The notes beneath the pieces were generated by a model, which did no database searches, was not told where the DNA came from, and saw nothing but the letters and a program-made list of their open reading frames with translations. From assembly GCA_002343505.1 (NCBI GenBank), contig DDQZ01000024.1, positions 186,404-250,403 on the forward strand: a stretch of 64,000 bases of DNA, in the 5' to 3' direction. Positions 16,650 through 25,203 of the stretch are shown piece by piece. The stretch is from Verrucomicrobiaceae bacterium UBA2429 (GTDB lineage Bacteria > Verrucomicrobiota > Verrucomicrobiia > Verrucomicrobiales > Verrucomicrobiaceae). The first letter of the stretch is position 1, and each line of letters starts with the position of its first letter. Made by a program: the position numbers and the translations under genes.

Positions 16650-19067
16650 TCAGTAGAGATAAAGAAACTCCGCTGAGCCGAAGAGGGTCTGGCAGAGCGC
16701 GGCGGCGGATTCTGATTTGTCGTTTGCGGGGAAGGATTTCAGAAAAGCGGCGGCTTCGCGGATTTCATCAGGGGTCGGGGCGCGGTTGAGGATGCGCTCG
16801 CAGGCGGCGCGGACGAGGGTTTCGGCGCTGGTGGCGGAGGGCAGGAGCAGCGCGGCGGTTTTCCTGGCATGTTCGGCGATGAAGGGGCTGTTCATCAGGT
16901 GCAGCGCCTGGGTGGGCACGGTGGTTTGGGCGCGCCGGCCGGTGACGAGTTCGGGGTCGGGGAAATCGAAGAGCTTCCAGTCCTCCGGCACATGGTCGCG
17001 CAGCACGGGCTGGTAGATGGTGCGGTGGCGCGCGGTGGGCGCGAACCAGGCTTTGAGGTCCATGGATTTCACACGGTCGTCCTGCGGCGTGGGTGGAATG
17101 ACAGGCGCGGGGCGCTCCAGTGCGAGGTCGCCGCTGATGTGGCGCACGGCGTCAAAGAGCGCGTCAGAGCCGAGCCGGCGGCGGTTCATGCGCCAGTGCA
17201 GGCGGTTGGCAGGGTCCATCTCATGCGCCTTCCCGTCGTGGGCGGTGCTGAGCTGATAGACGCGGCTGCCCATGATTTCGGCGATCATTTTCTTGACGCT
17301 CCAGCCGTGCGCGATGAAGCGGCTGGCGAGGTGGTCGAGCAGCGCGGGATTCGACGGCGGCTGGCCGGTGAGGCCGAAGTCATCCGGCGTCTCGACGAGG
17401 CCCGCGCCGAAGAGATGCTGCCAGATGCGGTTGACCATGACGCGCGCGGTCAACGGATGGCGCGGGCTGGCGATCCATTCGGCGAGCTGGAGGCGGCCGC
17501 TTTGGTCCTGCGGCACGGGCGCGGTCTCGACGGTGGCCAGCACCTGCGGGAATCCGCGCTTCACCACCGGGCCGAGCTGGGTGTCCTCGCCGCGGATGTG
17601 GATGGCGCAGTCCTCCGGCTTGTCCTCGCGCATGGCCATGAGGCTGTGCGGCTGGGCGGCGGCGTAGCGCGCGCGCAGGGCCTCGCAGGCGGCCTCGGTG
17701 TCCTCCACAACGCGCATGAGCTTTTGCACGGAGGGGATGGCCTCCAGCATGGCGTTGTGCTTTTCCGAGTTCTTCCGGTCGAGGCCTTTTTCAATGAGGA
17801 TGCGGTATTTCTCATCGCGCACGGCCAGCCGCGCATAGGTGGCGTCCACGCGCAGCTTGAGCATTTGCGCAAAGTCGGCATCGCTGAAAACGACGGGCGC
17901 GCCGGCCATGGGCGCGAGGCCGGCGCCGAGCGGATGGCGCTGGCGGTTGCGGCGCGCGCCGAGCAGGGGCTCGCTGCTGGTGAAGATGCCGGCCAGCGCG
18001 TAGTAGTCGCTGGTGGGGATGGGGTCGAATTTGTGATCGTGGCACTTGGCGCAGGCGATGGTGAGGCCGAGGAAGGCGCGGCTGGTGGCGTCGATCTGCT
18101 CGTCGGCCAGGGCCATGCGGTAGCGGTGGTTGCTGTTCTCGCGCAGGTCCTTCACGCCCACGCAGAGAAAGCCGGTGGCGGAGAGCTGGGCGTTGCGCCG
18201 GGCATCGCTGCGCGCGGGCAAAAGATCCCCGGCGAGCTGCTCACGGATGAACTGGTCGTAGGGCGTGTCCGCGTTCAGCGCGTCAATGACATAGTCACGG
18301 TAGCGGAAGGCCAGCGGAAAGAGCACGTTGTGCCCGCCGCCAGCGGACTCGGCGTAGCGCGCCACATCCAGCCAGTGCCGCGCCCAGCGCTCGCCGAAGC
18401 GGGGGCTATTAAGGAGATCGGTCGGATCGGTCGGATCTGACGGATCAGTCGGATCGGTCTGATCTGGAGGCAGCCCGGTGAGATCGAAGGCGATGCGCCG
18501 CCGCAGCACCTCGGGCGCGGCGTCCGCCACGGGGCGCAGGCCTTTTTCCTCAAGCGCGGCGAGAATGAAGCGGTCCATGTCCGTGCGCGGCCAGGACTCG
18601 TCTTTGACCTGCGGCACTGGCGGATTTGAAATCGGCTGAAAGGCCCAGTGCTTGCGGCCTTCCTCGATGTCCACGGTGGGGGGCATCACGGCAGCACTGC
18701 CATTGCGCGGATCGGGCGCGCCCATGGCGATCCATTTCTCAAAATCGGCGATGACACTGGCGGGCAGCTTTTCCTTCGGCGGCATCTCCATGTCGCGGTC
18801 CTGGTAGCGGATGGCGGTGAGCAGCAGGCTGTTCGCGGGTTCGCCGGGTGTCACGGCAGGGCCGGAGTCACCACCGCGGCGGATGCCCTCGCGCGTGTCC
18901 AGCAGCAGGCCGCCCTTCACCTTTTCCGCGCCGGCGCTGTGGCAGGAGTGGCATTTCTCCACCAGCACGGGGCGGATTTTGGTTTCAAAAAAAGCCATGT
19001 CCTCCGCCACGAGGGCGGTGGCGGAGGCGAGCAGGAATAAGGCGGGCCGTTTCATGATCTTCGTCAT
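16650..19067 (-). CDS. PSD1 / DUF1549-DUF1553 protein with N-terminal cytochrome c-like domain
   Basis: The 805-aa protein has an export signal (MKRPALFLLASATALVAED). A PSCyt1 heme-binding segment has the motif CHSCH at about 39-43 and GGLLLDTREGIRRGG after it. The DUF1549 domain (about 165-400) includes FDLTGLPPDQ, RYAESAGGGHN and CAKCHDHKFDPI. The DUF1553 domain (about 510-790) includes RVMVNRIWQHLFGAGLVET, DDFGLTGQPPSNPALLDHLA and LNRAPTPDEI. It is a standard PVC periplasmic redox-linked protein of unknown substrate. A short TDPTDPSDPTDPTD insertion after the DUF1549 start comes from a 9-bp-type DNA repeat (about 18417-18470). It overlaps the FecR-like gene by 4 nt. Confidence 0.92.
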   Translation of the reverse strand: MTKIMKRPALFLLASATALVAEDMAFFETKIRPVLVEKCHSCHSAGAEKVKGGLLLDTREGIRRGGDSGPAVTPGEPANSLLLTAIRYQDRDMEMPPKEKLPASVIADFEKWIAMGAPDPRNGSAAVMPPTVDIEEGRKHWAFQPISNPPVPQVKDESWPRTDMDRFILAALEEKGLRPVADAAPEVLRRRIAFDLTGLPPDQTDPTDPSDPTDPTDLLNSPRFGERWARHWLDVARYAESAGGGHNVLFPLAFRYRDYVIDALNADTPYDQFIREQLAGDLLPARSDARRNAQLSATGFLCVGVKDLRENSNHRYRMALADEQIDATSRAFLGLTIACAKCHDHKFDPIPTSDYYALAGIFTSSEPLLGARRNRQRHPLGAGLAPMAGAPVVFSDADFAQMLKLRVDATYARLAVRDEKYRILIEKGLDRKNSEKHNAMLEAIPSVQKLMRVVEDTEAACEALRARYAAAQPHSLMAMREDKPEDCAIHIRGEDTQLGPVVKRGFPQVLATVETAPVPQDQSGRLQLAEWIASPRHPLTARVMVNRIWQHLFGAGLVETPDDFGLTGQPPSNPALLDHLASRFIAHGWSVKKMIAEIMGSRVYQLSTAHDGKAHEMDPANRLHWRMNRRRLGSDALFDAVRHISGDLALERPAPVIPPTPQDDRVKSMDLKAWFAPTARHRTIYQPVLRDHVPEDWKLFDFPDPELVTGRRAQTTVPTQALHLMNSPFIAEHARKTAALLLPSATSAETLVRAACERILNRAPTPDEIREAAAFLKSFPANDKSESAAALCQTLFGSAEFLYLY
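18417..18470. repeat. In-frame GATCGGTC-type microrepeat in the PSD1 gene
   Basis: Tandem, slightly varied 9-10 nt units (GGTCGGATC and relatives) occupy about 54 bp and encode Thr/Ser-Asp-Pro triplets in the linker after DLTGLPPDQ. The frame is kept. The length may vary among strains by slippage. Confidence 0.6.
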
Positions 19068-20584
19068 TCGTCATTCGTCAATTCAGCACTCCATCCGGCC
19101 ACCGCATCCAGCCAGGCGCTGGCGAGGCGCACCTCCTCGATGCGGCGCGGGCTTGGGCCGCTGGATTGCAGGATGACATGGTCCAGCACGGCATCCAGGC
19201 GCAGGCCGCGCGTGCGGATGTCCCACTCCTCAGGTTCCCAGGCGCCGGGCGGATCGTCCGCGTCGAACACGCGCAGCATGATCTCGTCCTCGCCTTCGCG
19301 GCGGGACAAAATCTTTGCCACCAGCAGCAGGCGGCGGCCCTCGGTGGCGCGTACGCGGCTCACAAAGCCCTGCCCCATGCCTGTCTCAATGCGCGGGCGC
19401 AGCAGATGATCCACCCGCAGGCCGACACACCCCGGCGCGGCATCCTCCAGGCTGCGGAAAGTTAGCGAAAGCCCGCTCGCAGGCGAGGCGGATGGCTTTC
19501 GCCGCCCAGTCGGCAGCGACTCTTCAAACCAGGCGAGGCTTGCGTAGCGCACCGCGTCCTGCGCGAGGTCCAGCGGCTGCGCGAGGCGGCGCTGGCGGAG
19601 GTTTTTTCCGGCGGGCGCAAGCCATGCCCCGGCGTTGCCGAAGGCGCCCGTCTCCATCGTGCGCGAGGCGCCTGAGTAGATGCGCGCGCCTTGTGAATCC
19701 GTCAGCAGGGACCACGGTCCGCCCCAGCCCGCGCCGCCATTCAGAGCGGCGGGATCGTGGCTGCCGGGCGGGTATTCAAACGCGTCATGCACTAGCAAGG
19801 CGCCTTCACGTCGTTGCGCCGCCGGTTTGATCTCCCAATCTTCCCAGGCGCGGACGGGCAGCCTGGCGGCGGTGGCGCGCACGCTTCCATCACGCTCCAT
19901 GGCGAGCGCTTTGCCGGTGGTGAGGCGTTGTGCCGAACCCTGACGGGGACGCACCTCCACCTCACCCTTCACCACCGTGACTTCGGCCATGCTTTCATGA
20001 GACACGCGCGTGACGAACTCCGTGCCGAGGTCCACCACGTCGCCACCCGGCGCGCGGAGAGTGAAGCCCGCCGCCGCCTCCGGCACCTGCGCGTGTATTT
20101 CACCGGCGAGCAAAGCCACGCTGCCTCCGCTTTCGAGCCGCGCATCCACCGCGCCACGCAGAAGAAGGATCGCGCCGCCATCCAGACGCAGCAGCGCACG
20201 GCCGGCGCTCAGACGGAGAGGTCCCGCGTTCAGGCGCCCGCCTTCATTGGGGGAGCCCCCGGCCCACACGGCATCCTCGGCGCGCAGCAGCGTGGCCACG
20301 GGTGGCGGCGCTGCCTTTTCCGCAGGCCAAAAAAGCGCCGCCATGAGCAGCACCGCCGCCGCTGCCGCGAAAGGCAGCAGCCAGCCCTTCCAGCGAGGAA
20401 CAGTCTGGTTGCGCGGCCGTTCATGGGTCCACAATGAAGTGTCGGCGGCCAGGCGCGCGTGGACGTCCGCGAGGCGCAGATATTCCTCACGCGCGCCTTG
20501 GTCAGCGCGCAGCAGCTCGGAAAGCCGCGCCACCTCCGCCTCCGTGGCGGCGCCATTGAGATAACGCGCGGCCAGCTCCCTCAT
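19064..20584 (-). CDS. FecR-domain regulator with C-terminal LamG-like domain
   Basis: I start at the ATG at 20584 because it overlaps the sigma-factor stop in an ATGA and begins a typical anti-sigma-like helical segment (MRELAARYLNGAATEAEVAR). Of 506 residues, about 95-115 form one membrane helix (GWLLPFAAAAAVLLMAALFW). About 130-240 form a FecR-type domain (GGAILLLRGAVDARL, LRAPGGDVVDLGTEFVTRV, VVKGEVEVRP). The last about 240 residues look like a beta-sandwich (VHDAFEYPPGSHDP, LSLTFRSLEDA), as in PVC FecR-LamG proteins. It probably controls the ECF sigma factor next to it by sensing something in the periplasm. The ligand is unknown. Confidence 0.85.
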   Translation of the reverse strand: MRELAARYLNGAATEAEVARLSELLRADQGAREEYLRLADVHARLAADTSLWTHERPRNQTVPRWKGWLLPFAAAAAVLLMAALFWPAEKAAPPPVATLLRAEDAVWAGGSPNEGGRLNAGPLRLSAGRALLRLDGGAILLLRGAVDARLESGGSVALLAGEIHAQVPEAAAGFTLRAPGGDVVDLGTEFVTRVSHESMAEVTVVKGEVEVRPRQGSAQRLTTGKALAMERDGSVRATAARLPVRAWEDWEIKPAAQRREGALLVHDAFEYPPGSHDPAALNGGAGWGGPWSLLTDSQGARIYSGASRTMETGAFGNAGAWLAPAGKNLRQRRLAQPLDLAQDAVRYASLAWFEESLPTGRRKPSASPASGLSLTFRSLEDAAPGCVGLRVDHLLRPRIETGMGQGFVSRVRATEGRRLLLVAKILSRREGEDEIMLRVFDADDPPGAWEPEEWDIRTRGLRLDAVLDHVILQSSGPSPRRIEEVRLASAWLDAVAGWSAELTNDE

Positions 20585-21108
20585 GCCGCGGCCTCCTGCT
20601 TGCGTTTCAGACAATCCGCCAGCGCCTGCCGGGACCTTTGCAAGGTCTTGTAAACCGCGTCCGCCGTGCGGTTCAGCGCCCGCGCGATGGCCTCCACCGG
20701 CTGCTCCTCAAAGTAGTAGCGCCGCAGCAGCTCATGCTGCGCGGGCGGCAGCGACTCCAGGCACTCGCGCAGATGCTCCGCCGAGCCGTCATCGCTCTGG
20801 AGCGCCTGCTCCTGATGCACCCGCAGCAGCTCCGCCACATCCGCGTCCAGCCAGCGCCGCTGGCGATGCTCACGGCGCAGGAAGGCGCGGATTTCATTCG
20901 CAGCGAAACGGCAGGCCCAGGGCGTGAACGGAGCCGCCGGATCATACCCATCCATCTTCCGCCAAAGCGCCGCCGCCGTCTCCTGCAGCACATCCCGCGC
21001 GTCAGTCACGTTCGGAATGACAGCCAGGATGTAGCGCAGCACCTCCGGCTCGCTCGCGATGAACAAGCGCATGAACTGCTCGTGACTGCGTGGCCTGAAG
21101 TCTGACAT
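20581..21108 (-). CDS. ECF RNA polymerase sigma factor
   Basis: The 175-aa protein shows sigma region 2 (EQFMRLFIASEPEVLRYILA, TDARDVLQETAAALWRKMDGYD, TPWACRFAANEIRAFLRREH) and region 4 (LPPAQHELLRRYYFEEQPVEAIARALNRTADAVYKTLQRSRQAL). It is of the kind placed before FecR-like and PSD1/DUF1501 genes in Verrucomicrobia and Planctomycetes. It heads the five-gene set 13882-21108 with 4-nt overlaps. I infer that it directs RNA polymerase to that operon, or to others, when its FecR partner releases it. The gap upstream to the next gene is only about 57 bp, so its own promoter must be close to position 21120-21165. Confidence 0.93.
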   Translation of the reverse strand: MSDFRPRSHEQFMRLFIASEPEVLRYILAVIPNVTDARDVLQETAAALWRKMDGYDPAAPFTPWACRFAANEIRAFLRREHRQRRWLDADVAELLRVHQEQALQSDDGSAEHLRECLESLPPAQHELLRRYYFEEQPVEAIARALNRTADAVYKTLQRSRQALADCLKRKQEAAA

Positions 21109-21165
21109 TGTTGCCCTTGCTCGGAAGGACGAGAGGCTTTCTGGACAAAAATTTTGCGGGGAGGC

Positions 21166-22899
21166 TCACTTTTTTTCAGCGCCTTTCTTGAATCTTGCCA
21201 TCCGTTCTTGAAGCTGCCTGTTCAGCGCCTTGTATTCGGGGCTTTGGCGGTCGTGCTTGGCGCGCTCGGCGGCGAGGGCTTTGATCTCGGAGGCGAGAGC
21301 GCGGCGGGCGGCGGCGGCATCAGCCGCTGTGGTGTCCACTTTGACCTCCACATCATCCCAATCATCCGTGCGGAAAACGGAAGCGGGCAGACCCTCGCTG
21401 TTGACGAGATTGGCACCTTCCGGATTCGAGGCCCAGGCGTAGCGGACAGCGGCGGGCTTCCCCACCTTCGAACTGCTGACACTGACTGTGAACTCATCTT
21501 TGACACTGGCGTCCGCCCAATGCCAGACTTTGTCCTCGCCAGCGACCTCAAAGCGCTTCAGCGGACCGCCATCGCGGGATTTGAGCCCCTCTCCACAGTG
21601 GTCGAAGCTGATCAGGACCTCGCTCTCATTGAAGCTAGCCTCCTTGAAAAGCGGACCCGAAACAACCATCTCGCGGCCATAGTCAGCGGACAAGGCCCAG
21701 CGCGCGAGACGCTCGCCGGGGTCCTTTTTGTTTTTGGGATGGATGTCATCCGCCTCGCCGACGTCGTTGATGACTGCCATGCCGGTTTTCGGCGTGGTTC
21801 CGAGCACGCGGCGCATGCGGTCCTGGCAGAGCGCCCAGGGATCGGGCTGGCCAGGCTCGGTGGAGGGTGCGCGATAGCTGGCGAGTTGCACGAAGTAGAA
21901 GGAGAACTCATCGCCCCAGCGCCTGCGCCAGTCATTGATCATGAGGGGCAGCGTCTGGTCATATGGCACGGCCCCCGCCTTCGCATTGCCCTCGCCTTGG
22001 TACCAGATGGCACCGCGCAGGGTGTAGCCGGTGAAGGGGTGGATCATCGAGGCGAATAGCACGCCCGGCCTGCCTTCGGTGAGCAGCGGACGCTTCGGCG
22101 CGTCAGGCTTCTTCGGCAGACGCCTGCGTTCCTCTGCGGACTTGCCCTTGGCGGCGGCCATCGTGGCCTGCCACTGCTCCAGTTTGGCCGTGTAAGCGGC
22201 ATTCGCCTTCTCCTGATCGTAACCCTCCTCGTCCTTCAACATCACTTCAACGAGTGCCTTCGTGCCTGGCAGCGTGTTCAAAGCCTCGCGGCTGGTGAAA
22301 GTCTCCACCGGCTTGCCGCCCCAGGCTGATTTGATCACGCCGACGGGAATGCCCAGGTCGAGATGCAACTTCCGGGCGAAGAAGAAGGCCACTGCCGAAA
22401 ATCCAGGCACCGTCTCCGGTGTGGCGACCTGCCACACGCCATCAATGTCATCCTGATTCTCCGCCGCCGTGACGAGCGGCGCATTGAACATGCGCAATCC
22501 GGGGTGATTTGACTCCGCGATGAGCCCCTCATACTCCGGCGAGCGGTTCATGGTGTAATACATGTTCGACTGGCCGGAGGCGAACCATACCTCGCCGACG
22601 AGCACGTCTTTGATTTCGATCTTTTCAGAGCCGGCAGTGATCGTCAACGCGGCCCCCGTTGCGTCAGCGGCGCCTGTTTCGATCCGCGCGCGCCATCTGC
22701 CATCCGCTCCAGCCTTCGCTGTTGCCGACTTGCCTTTGAAGGACAGCGCGATCTCAGCTCCCGCGTCCGCCTTGCCCCAGATGGCCGCCGCGCGCTCGCG
22801 CTGGAGCACCATGTGGTTGCTGAAGAATCGCGGCACGCTCAACTCCGCGAGCAGAATGCCGGGCGCGAGAAGGAAAAGGCAGTGGAGAAGGGTTTTCAT
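21166..22899 (-). CDS. Secreted sialate O-acetylesterase (SASA family)
   Basis: The 577-aa protein has a signal peptide (MKTLLHCLFLLAPGILLAE) and a beta domain (LQRERAAAIWGKADAGAEI). The SGNH-type esterase domain has the nucleophile motif FASGQSNM (Ser111), a catalytic-block segment WYQGEGNA and the His in ADDIHPKNK. Enzymes of this family remove O-acetyl groups from sialic acids or from xylan-type sugars. A C-terminal Ala/Lys-rich helix of about 55 residues (AARRALASEIKALAAERAK) extends beyond the usual domain. It may be independent of its neighbours. Sialic acid itself is only one of several possible substrates. Confidence 0.9.
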   Translation of the reverse strand: MKTLLHCLFLLAPGILLAELSVPRFFSNHMVLQRERAAAIWGKADAGAEIALSFKGKSATAKAGADGRWRARIETGAADATGAALTITAGSEKIEIKDVLVGEVWFASGQSNMYYTMNRSPEYEGLIAESNHPGLRMFNAPLVTAAENQDDIDGVWQVATPETVPGFSAVAFFFARKLHLDLGIPVGVIKSAWGGKPVETFTSREALNTLPGTKALVEVMLKDEEGYDQEKANAAYTAKLEQWQATMAAAKGKSAEERRRLPKKPDAPKRPLLTEGRPGVLFASMIHPFTGYTLRGAIWYQGEGNAKAGAVPYDQTLPLMINDWRRRWGDEFSFYFVQLASYRAPSTEPGQPDPWALCQDRMRRVLGTTPKTGMAVINDVGEADDIHPKNKKDPGERLARWALSADYGREMVVSGPLFKEASFNESEVLISFDHCGEGLKSRDGGPLKRFEVAGEDKVWHWADASVKDEFTVSVSSSKVGKPAAVRYAWASNPEGANLVNSEGLPASVFRTDDWDDVEVKVDTTAADAAAARRALASEIKALAAERAKHDRQSPEYKALNRQLQERMARFKKGAEKK

Positions 22900-22930
22900 C
22901 AGTTGAGAGGAATGGAATGCGTGATGATGA

Positions 22931-22950
22931 GGTCCGCGATCAGGCGGACC
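22931..22950. terminator. Possible terminator hairpin after the respiratory operon
   Basis: GGTCCGC at 22931-22937 and GCGGACC at 22944-22950 form a 7-bp stem with a 6-nt loop, between the end of the DUF420 gene and the start of the esterase gene. There is no clear T-run, so a simple intrinsic terminator is uncertain. Confidence 0.35.
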
Positions 22951-23022
22951 ACGATATCATCAACACCGGAGAACGCCGAGCCTGCGGACAACTGTCAACG
23001 AACCCCTCATCGTTGATGCAGG

Positions 23023-23457
23023 TCAGCTCCGGAGCGGCGGACCATACCAGACGTAGCACATCAGGTAGATGATGACTCCCGTGACGGAGACATAGATCCA
23101 CACCGGGACAGTCCATCGGGCCATGCGCTTGTGCCTGTCAAAACGATGCCTGACAGCGGGCACGACCGTCAGGATGATCATCGGCAGATTGATGACGGCC
23201 AGCGGGATGTGGGTGAAAAGAATGGTGAAATAAAAGACGCGCGCGAAACCACGCCCCTGAAAAACCACATGCCCGGCGTGGTAGTGGTAATACAGGTAGC
23301 AGCCAAGAAAGGCGGTGGAGAACATCAGCGCTATAACCATGCTGGCGATGTGCGCCTTGGGCTGGCGCAGGCGGATCATGAACAGGCCCAGGATGATGTG
23401 CAGCAGCGCGCAGGCATTGAAGAGGGTGTAGAGCTTGGGCAGTTCGTAAACAGACAT
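23023..23457 (-). CDS. DUF420 membrane protein, cytochrome-oxidase-associated
   Basis: The 144-aa protein has four predicted membrane helices (LYTLFNACALLHIILGLFMI, IASMVIALMFSTAFLGCYLY, FYFTILFTHIPLAVINLPMI, VPVWIYVSVTGVIIYLMCYV). The DUF420 pattern has conserved His, including YHYHAGH and THIPLA. DUF420 genes sit beside SCO and heme-A genes in many bacteria and are thought to help assemble the oxidase; CtaM is a described member. It follows the SCO gene by 5 bp as last gene of the respiratory operon. Copper handling through the His residues is plausible but not shown by the sequence alone. Confidence 0.85.
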   Translation of the reverse strand: MSVYELPKLYTLFNACALLHIILGLFMIRLRQPKAHIASMVIALMFSTAFLGCYLYYHYHAGHVVFQGRGFARVFYFTILFTHIPLAVINLPMIILTVVPAVRHRFDRHKRMARWTVPVWIYVSVTGVIIYLMCYVWYGPPLRS

Positions 23458-23462
23458 GGCGG

Positions 23463-24179
23463 TCAGTTTTTGGGTTCAGGAGCGTCGGCGGGCTGCGCGG
23501 GTTTTTCCTTGAGCAGCCAGGCCAGGTCTTTGCGGAGCTGGGCGTCCCAGTATTTGGCGAACTCCGGATCCGCGTTCATGAGGTCGTAAAGCGATCCGCG
23601 CACATGCCCCCGCGCGTCCACGAGCACGACGCGCAGGTCGTGAATGTATTTGTCGTCCGGCGTGAGGCGGTCCTCTTCGGGGAGATCCTGCACGGGGCGG
23701 AACTTGAAGTACTGGGTCATGTAGCGGCGCACCTCGTCCTTGTCACCGTTGACGAACCACCAGTTGGCGTCGTCGGCGATGCCGATGCCTCGCGCGAAGG
23801 TTTGCATCATTTCCGGCGTGTCATCAGGGTCGAGGGTGAAGGAGACGAGATGGATGGCGGGGTTGCCTTGATGCTCGTCATGCAGGGCCTTGAGCTTGGC
23901 GATGACTCCAGCGCAGCCGCGGGGGCAGCGCGTGTAAACCCATGAGGCGAGGATGATTTTGCCGCGCAGCGCGTCGAGCCGCACTTTGCGCCCGTCCCGC
24001 TCGGTCAGCTCGATGTCGCGCTCCAGACGGCCGAGATAGGCCGGGCGGTTTTTGTCCTCGCCGCGCTGCTGCTCCTGGACATAGACGAGGTAGTTGTAAT
24101 AAATGACCACGCCGAGCGCCATCATGACGATTGGTATCCAGATGGCGAGAGGATTGAAAGGGCGGGTTTGGTCGGACAT
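23463..24179 (-). CDS. SCO1/SenC copper chaperone for cytochrome oxidase
   Basis: The 238-aa protein has one N-terminal membrane anchor (LAIWIPIVMMALGVVIYYNY) and a thioredoxin-like domain. The copper motif is CxxxC in YTRCPRGCAG and the third ligand His is in KYIHDLRVVLVD. Typical SCO features such as IILASWVYTRC, LVSFTLDPDDTPE and FKFRPVQDL are present. It would deliver Cu to the CuA site of the CoxB protein encoded in the same operon. The spacing to neighbours is 5 bp and 40 bp. Confidence 0.93.
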   Translation of the reverse strand: MSDQTRPFNPLAIWIPIVMMALGVVIYYNYLVYVQEQQRGEDKNRPAYLGRLERDIELTERDGRKVRLDALRGKIILASWVYTRCPRGCAGVIAKLKALHDEHQGNPAIHLVSFTLDPDDTPEMMQTFARGIGIADDANWWFVNGDKDEVRRYMTQYFKFRPVQDLPEEDRLTPDDKYIHDLRVVLVDARGHVRGSLYDLMNADPEFAKYWDAQLRKDLAWLLKEKPAQPADAPEPKN

Positions 24180-24219
24180 GTTTAACAGGGGGCGCGCGTG
24201 CCCGGGGTTCTCACGGGCA

Positions 24220-25194
24220 TTAACCGTGTTTCCAGGCCAGGCAAGTTACGATCAAACTTCCCGGCAAGTAGGCCAGGGTGCAGAAAAAAAGTTTGCGGGC
24301 GTTGACCCGATCGGGGGATTTTTGAAAAACCAGCGCCAGCTTGCACAGCCAGCCGGCCAGCAGCAGGGCGGGCGGCAGAAACAGCCAGGGATTCACCAGG
24401 CCGCGCGCCACAGGATAAAACATGAGCAGCAGCGTGGCCACCGAGTAGGCCAGCGCGTGGCGCGAGGTGCGAACGCCTTCCTCATCCTCGTTCGCCAGCA
24501 TGACAAAACCGCCGCGCCGGTATTCGTCCCGGTACATCCAGTTGATGGCCAGGAAATGCGGGAGCTGCCAGAGAAAGAGCAAGGCAAACAAATAGACCGC
24601 CCCCGGCTCGACGAGCAGCTCCCAGCGGAAGTAGCGCGCGTCCGCAGGCGTCTGACCCGCCGCGCCCGCCCAGCCGATGAGCGGAGGCAGCGCGCCGGAG
24701 ACAGCGCCGACAAGCGTGTTGGCGGCGGACTGTTTTTTCAGAGGAGTGTAGATGAAAAGATAGACCGCCAGCGTCAGGGCGGTGAGCGCGGCGGCCTCGA
24801 TGTTCGCCTTGGCGCCGAGATGGATCAGGGCGAAGGCGCTGAGCAGCCAGCCGATGCCGAAGGCCGCGCCCGGACTGATGCGACCGGAGGGCAGCGGACG
24901 GTCGGCCGTGCGGGTCATGCGCGAGTCGGGGCCGATCTCCATGAGCTGGTTGAACACGGCCGCGCCAAAAGCGGCGAAGCTGCTGCCCAGCAGCGTGTGA
25001 AAAAGCAGCCAGCCGCTCCAGTCCGGCCCGCGCCGCAGCCAGAAGCCGACGAAAGTCGTGACGATCACGAGCGCGCTAAGGCGGAACTTGGTGAGCACGA
25101 GCAGGTCATTCATCATGCCGCGCCCTCGCGGTGGTTCCCCTGCCCCGCTGGTGGCGGCGGCAGTCGGGGTTGGCGGCGCGTCAGGCTGGCTCAT
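24220..25194 (-). CDS. ctaB: Protoheme IX farnesyltransferase (heme O synthase)
   Basis: This 324-aa UbiA-family membrane protein adds a farnesyl chain to heme B to make heme O. The prenyl-diphosphate/Mg motif lies in NQLMEIGPDSRMTRTADRPL (Glu replaces the first usual Asp), and the second in INWMYRDEYRRGGFVML. About nine helices are predicted. The first about 26 residues are Pro/Ala-rich, so translation could start at Met 27 (position 25116). It lies 9 bp after ctaA and the product feeds that enzyme. Confidence 0.93.
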   Translation of the reverse strand: MSQPDAPPTPTAAATSGAGEPPRGRGMMNDLLVLTKFRLSALVIVTTFVGFWLRRGPDWSGWLLFHTLLGSSFAAFGAAVFNQLMEIGPDSRMTRTADRPLPSGRISPGAAFGIGWLLSAFALIHLGAKANIEAAALTALTLAVYLFIYTPLKKQSAANTLVGAVSGALPPLIGWAGAAGQTPADARYFRWELLVEPGAVYLFALLFLWQLPHFLAINWMYRDEYRRGGFVMLANEDEEGVRTSRHALAYSVATLLLMFYPVARGLVNPWLFLPPALLLAGWLCKLALVFQKSPDRVNARKLFFCTLAYLPGSLIVTCLAWKHG

Positions 25195-25203
25195 GATCTC
25201 ACT

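Noticed and set aside
16869..18440. 523-codon plus-strand frame opposite the PSD1 gene
   Set aside because: Composition is dominated by Ala, Gly, Val and Asp without domains; the minus strand carries DUF1549/DUF1553 motifs.
18417..18470. Possible CRISPR or satellite array
   Set aside because: Units are 9-10 nt, in frame and coding; there are no spacers.
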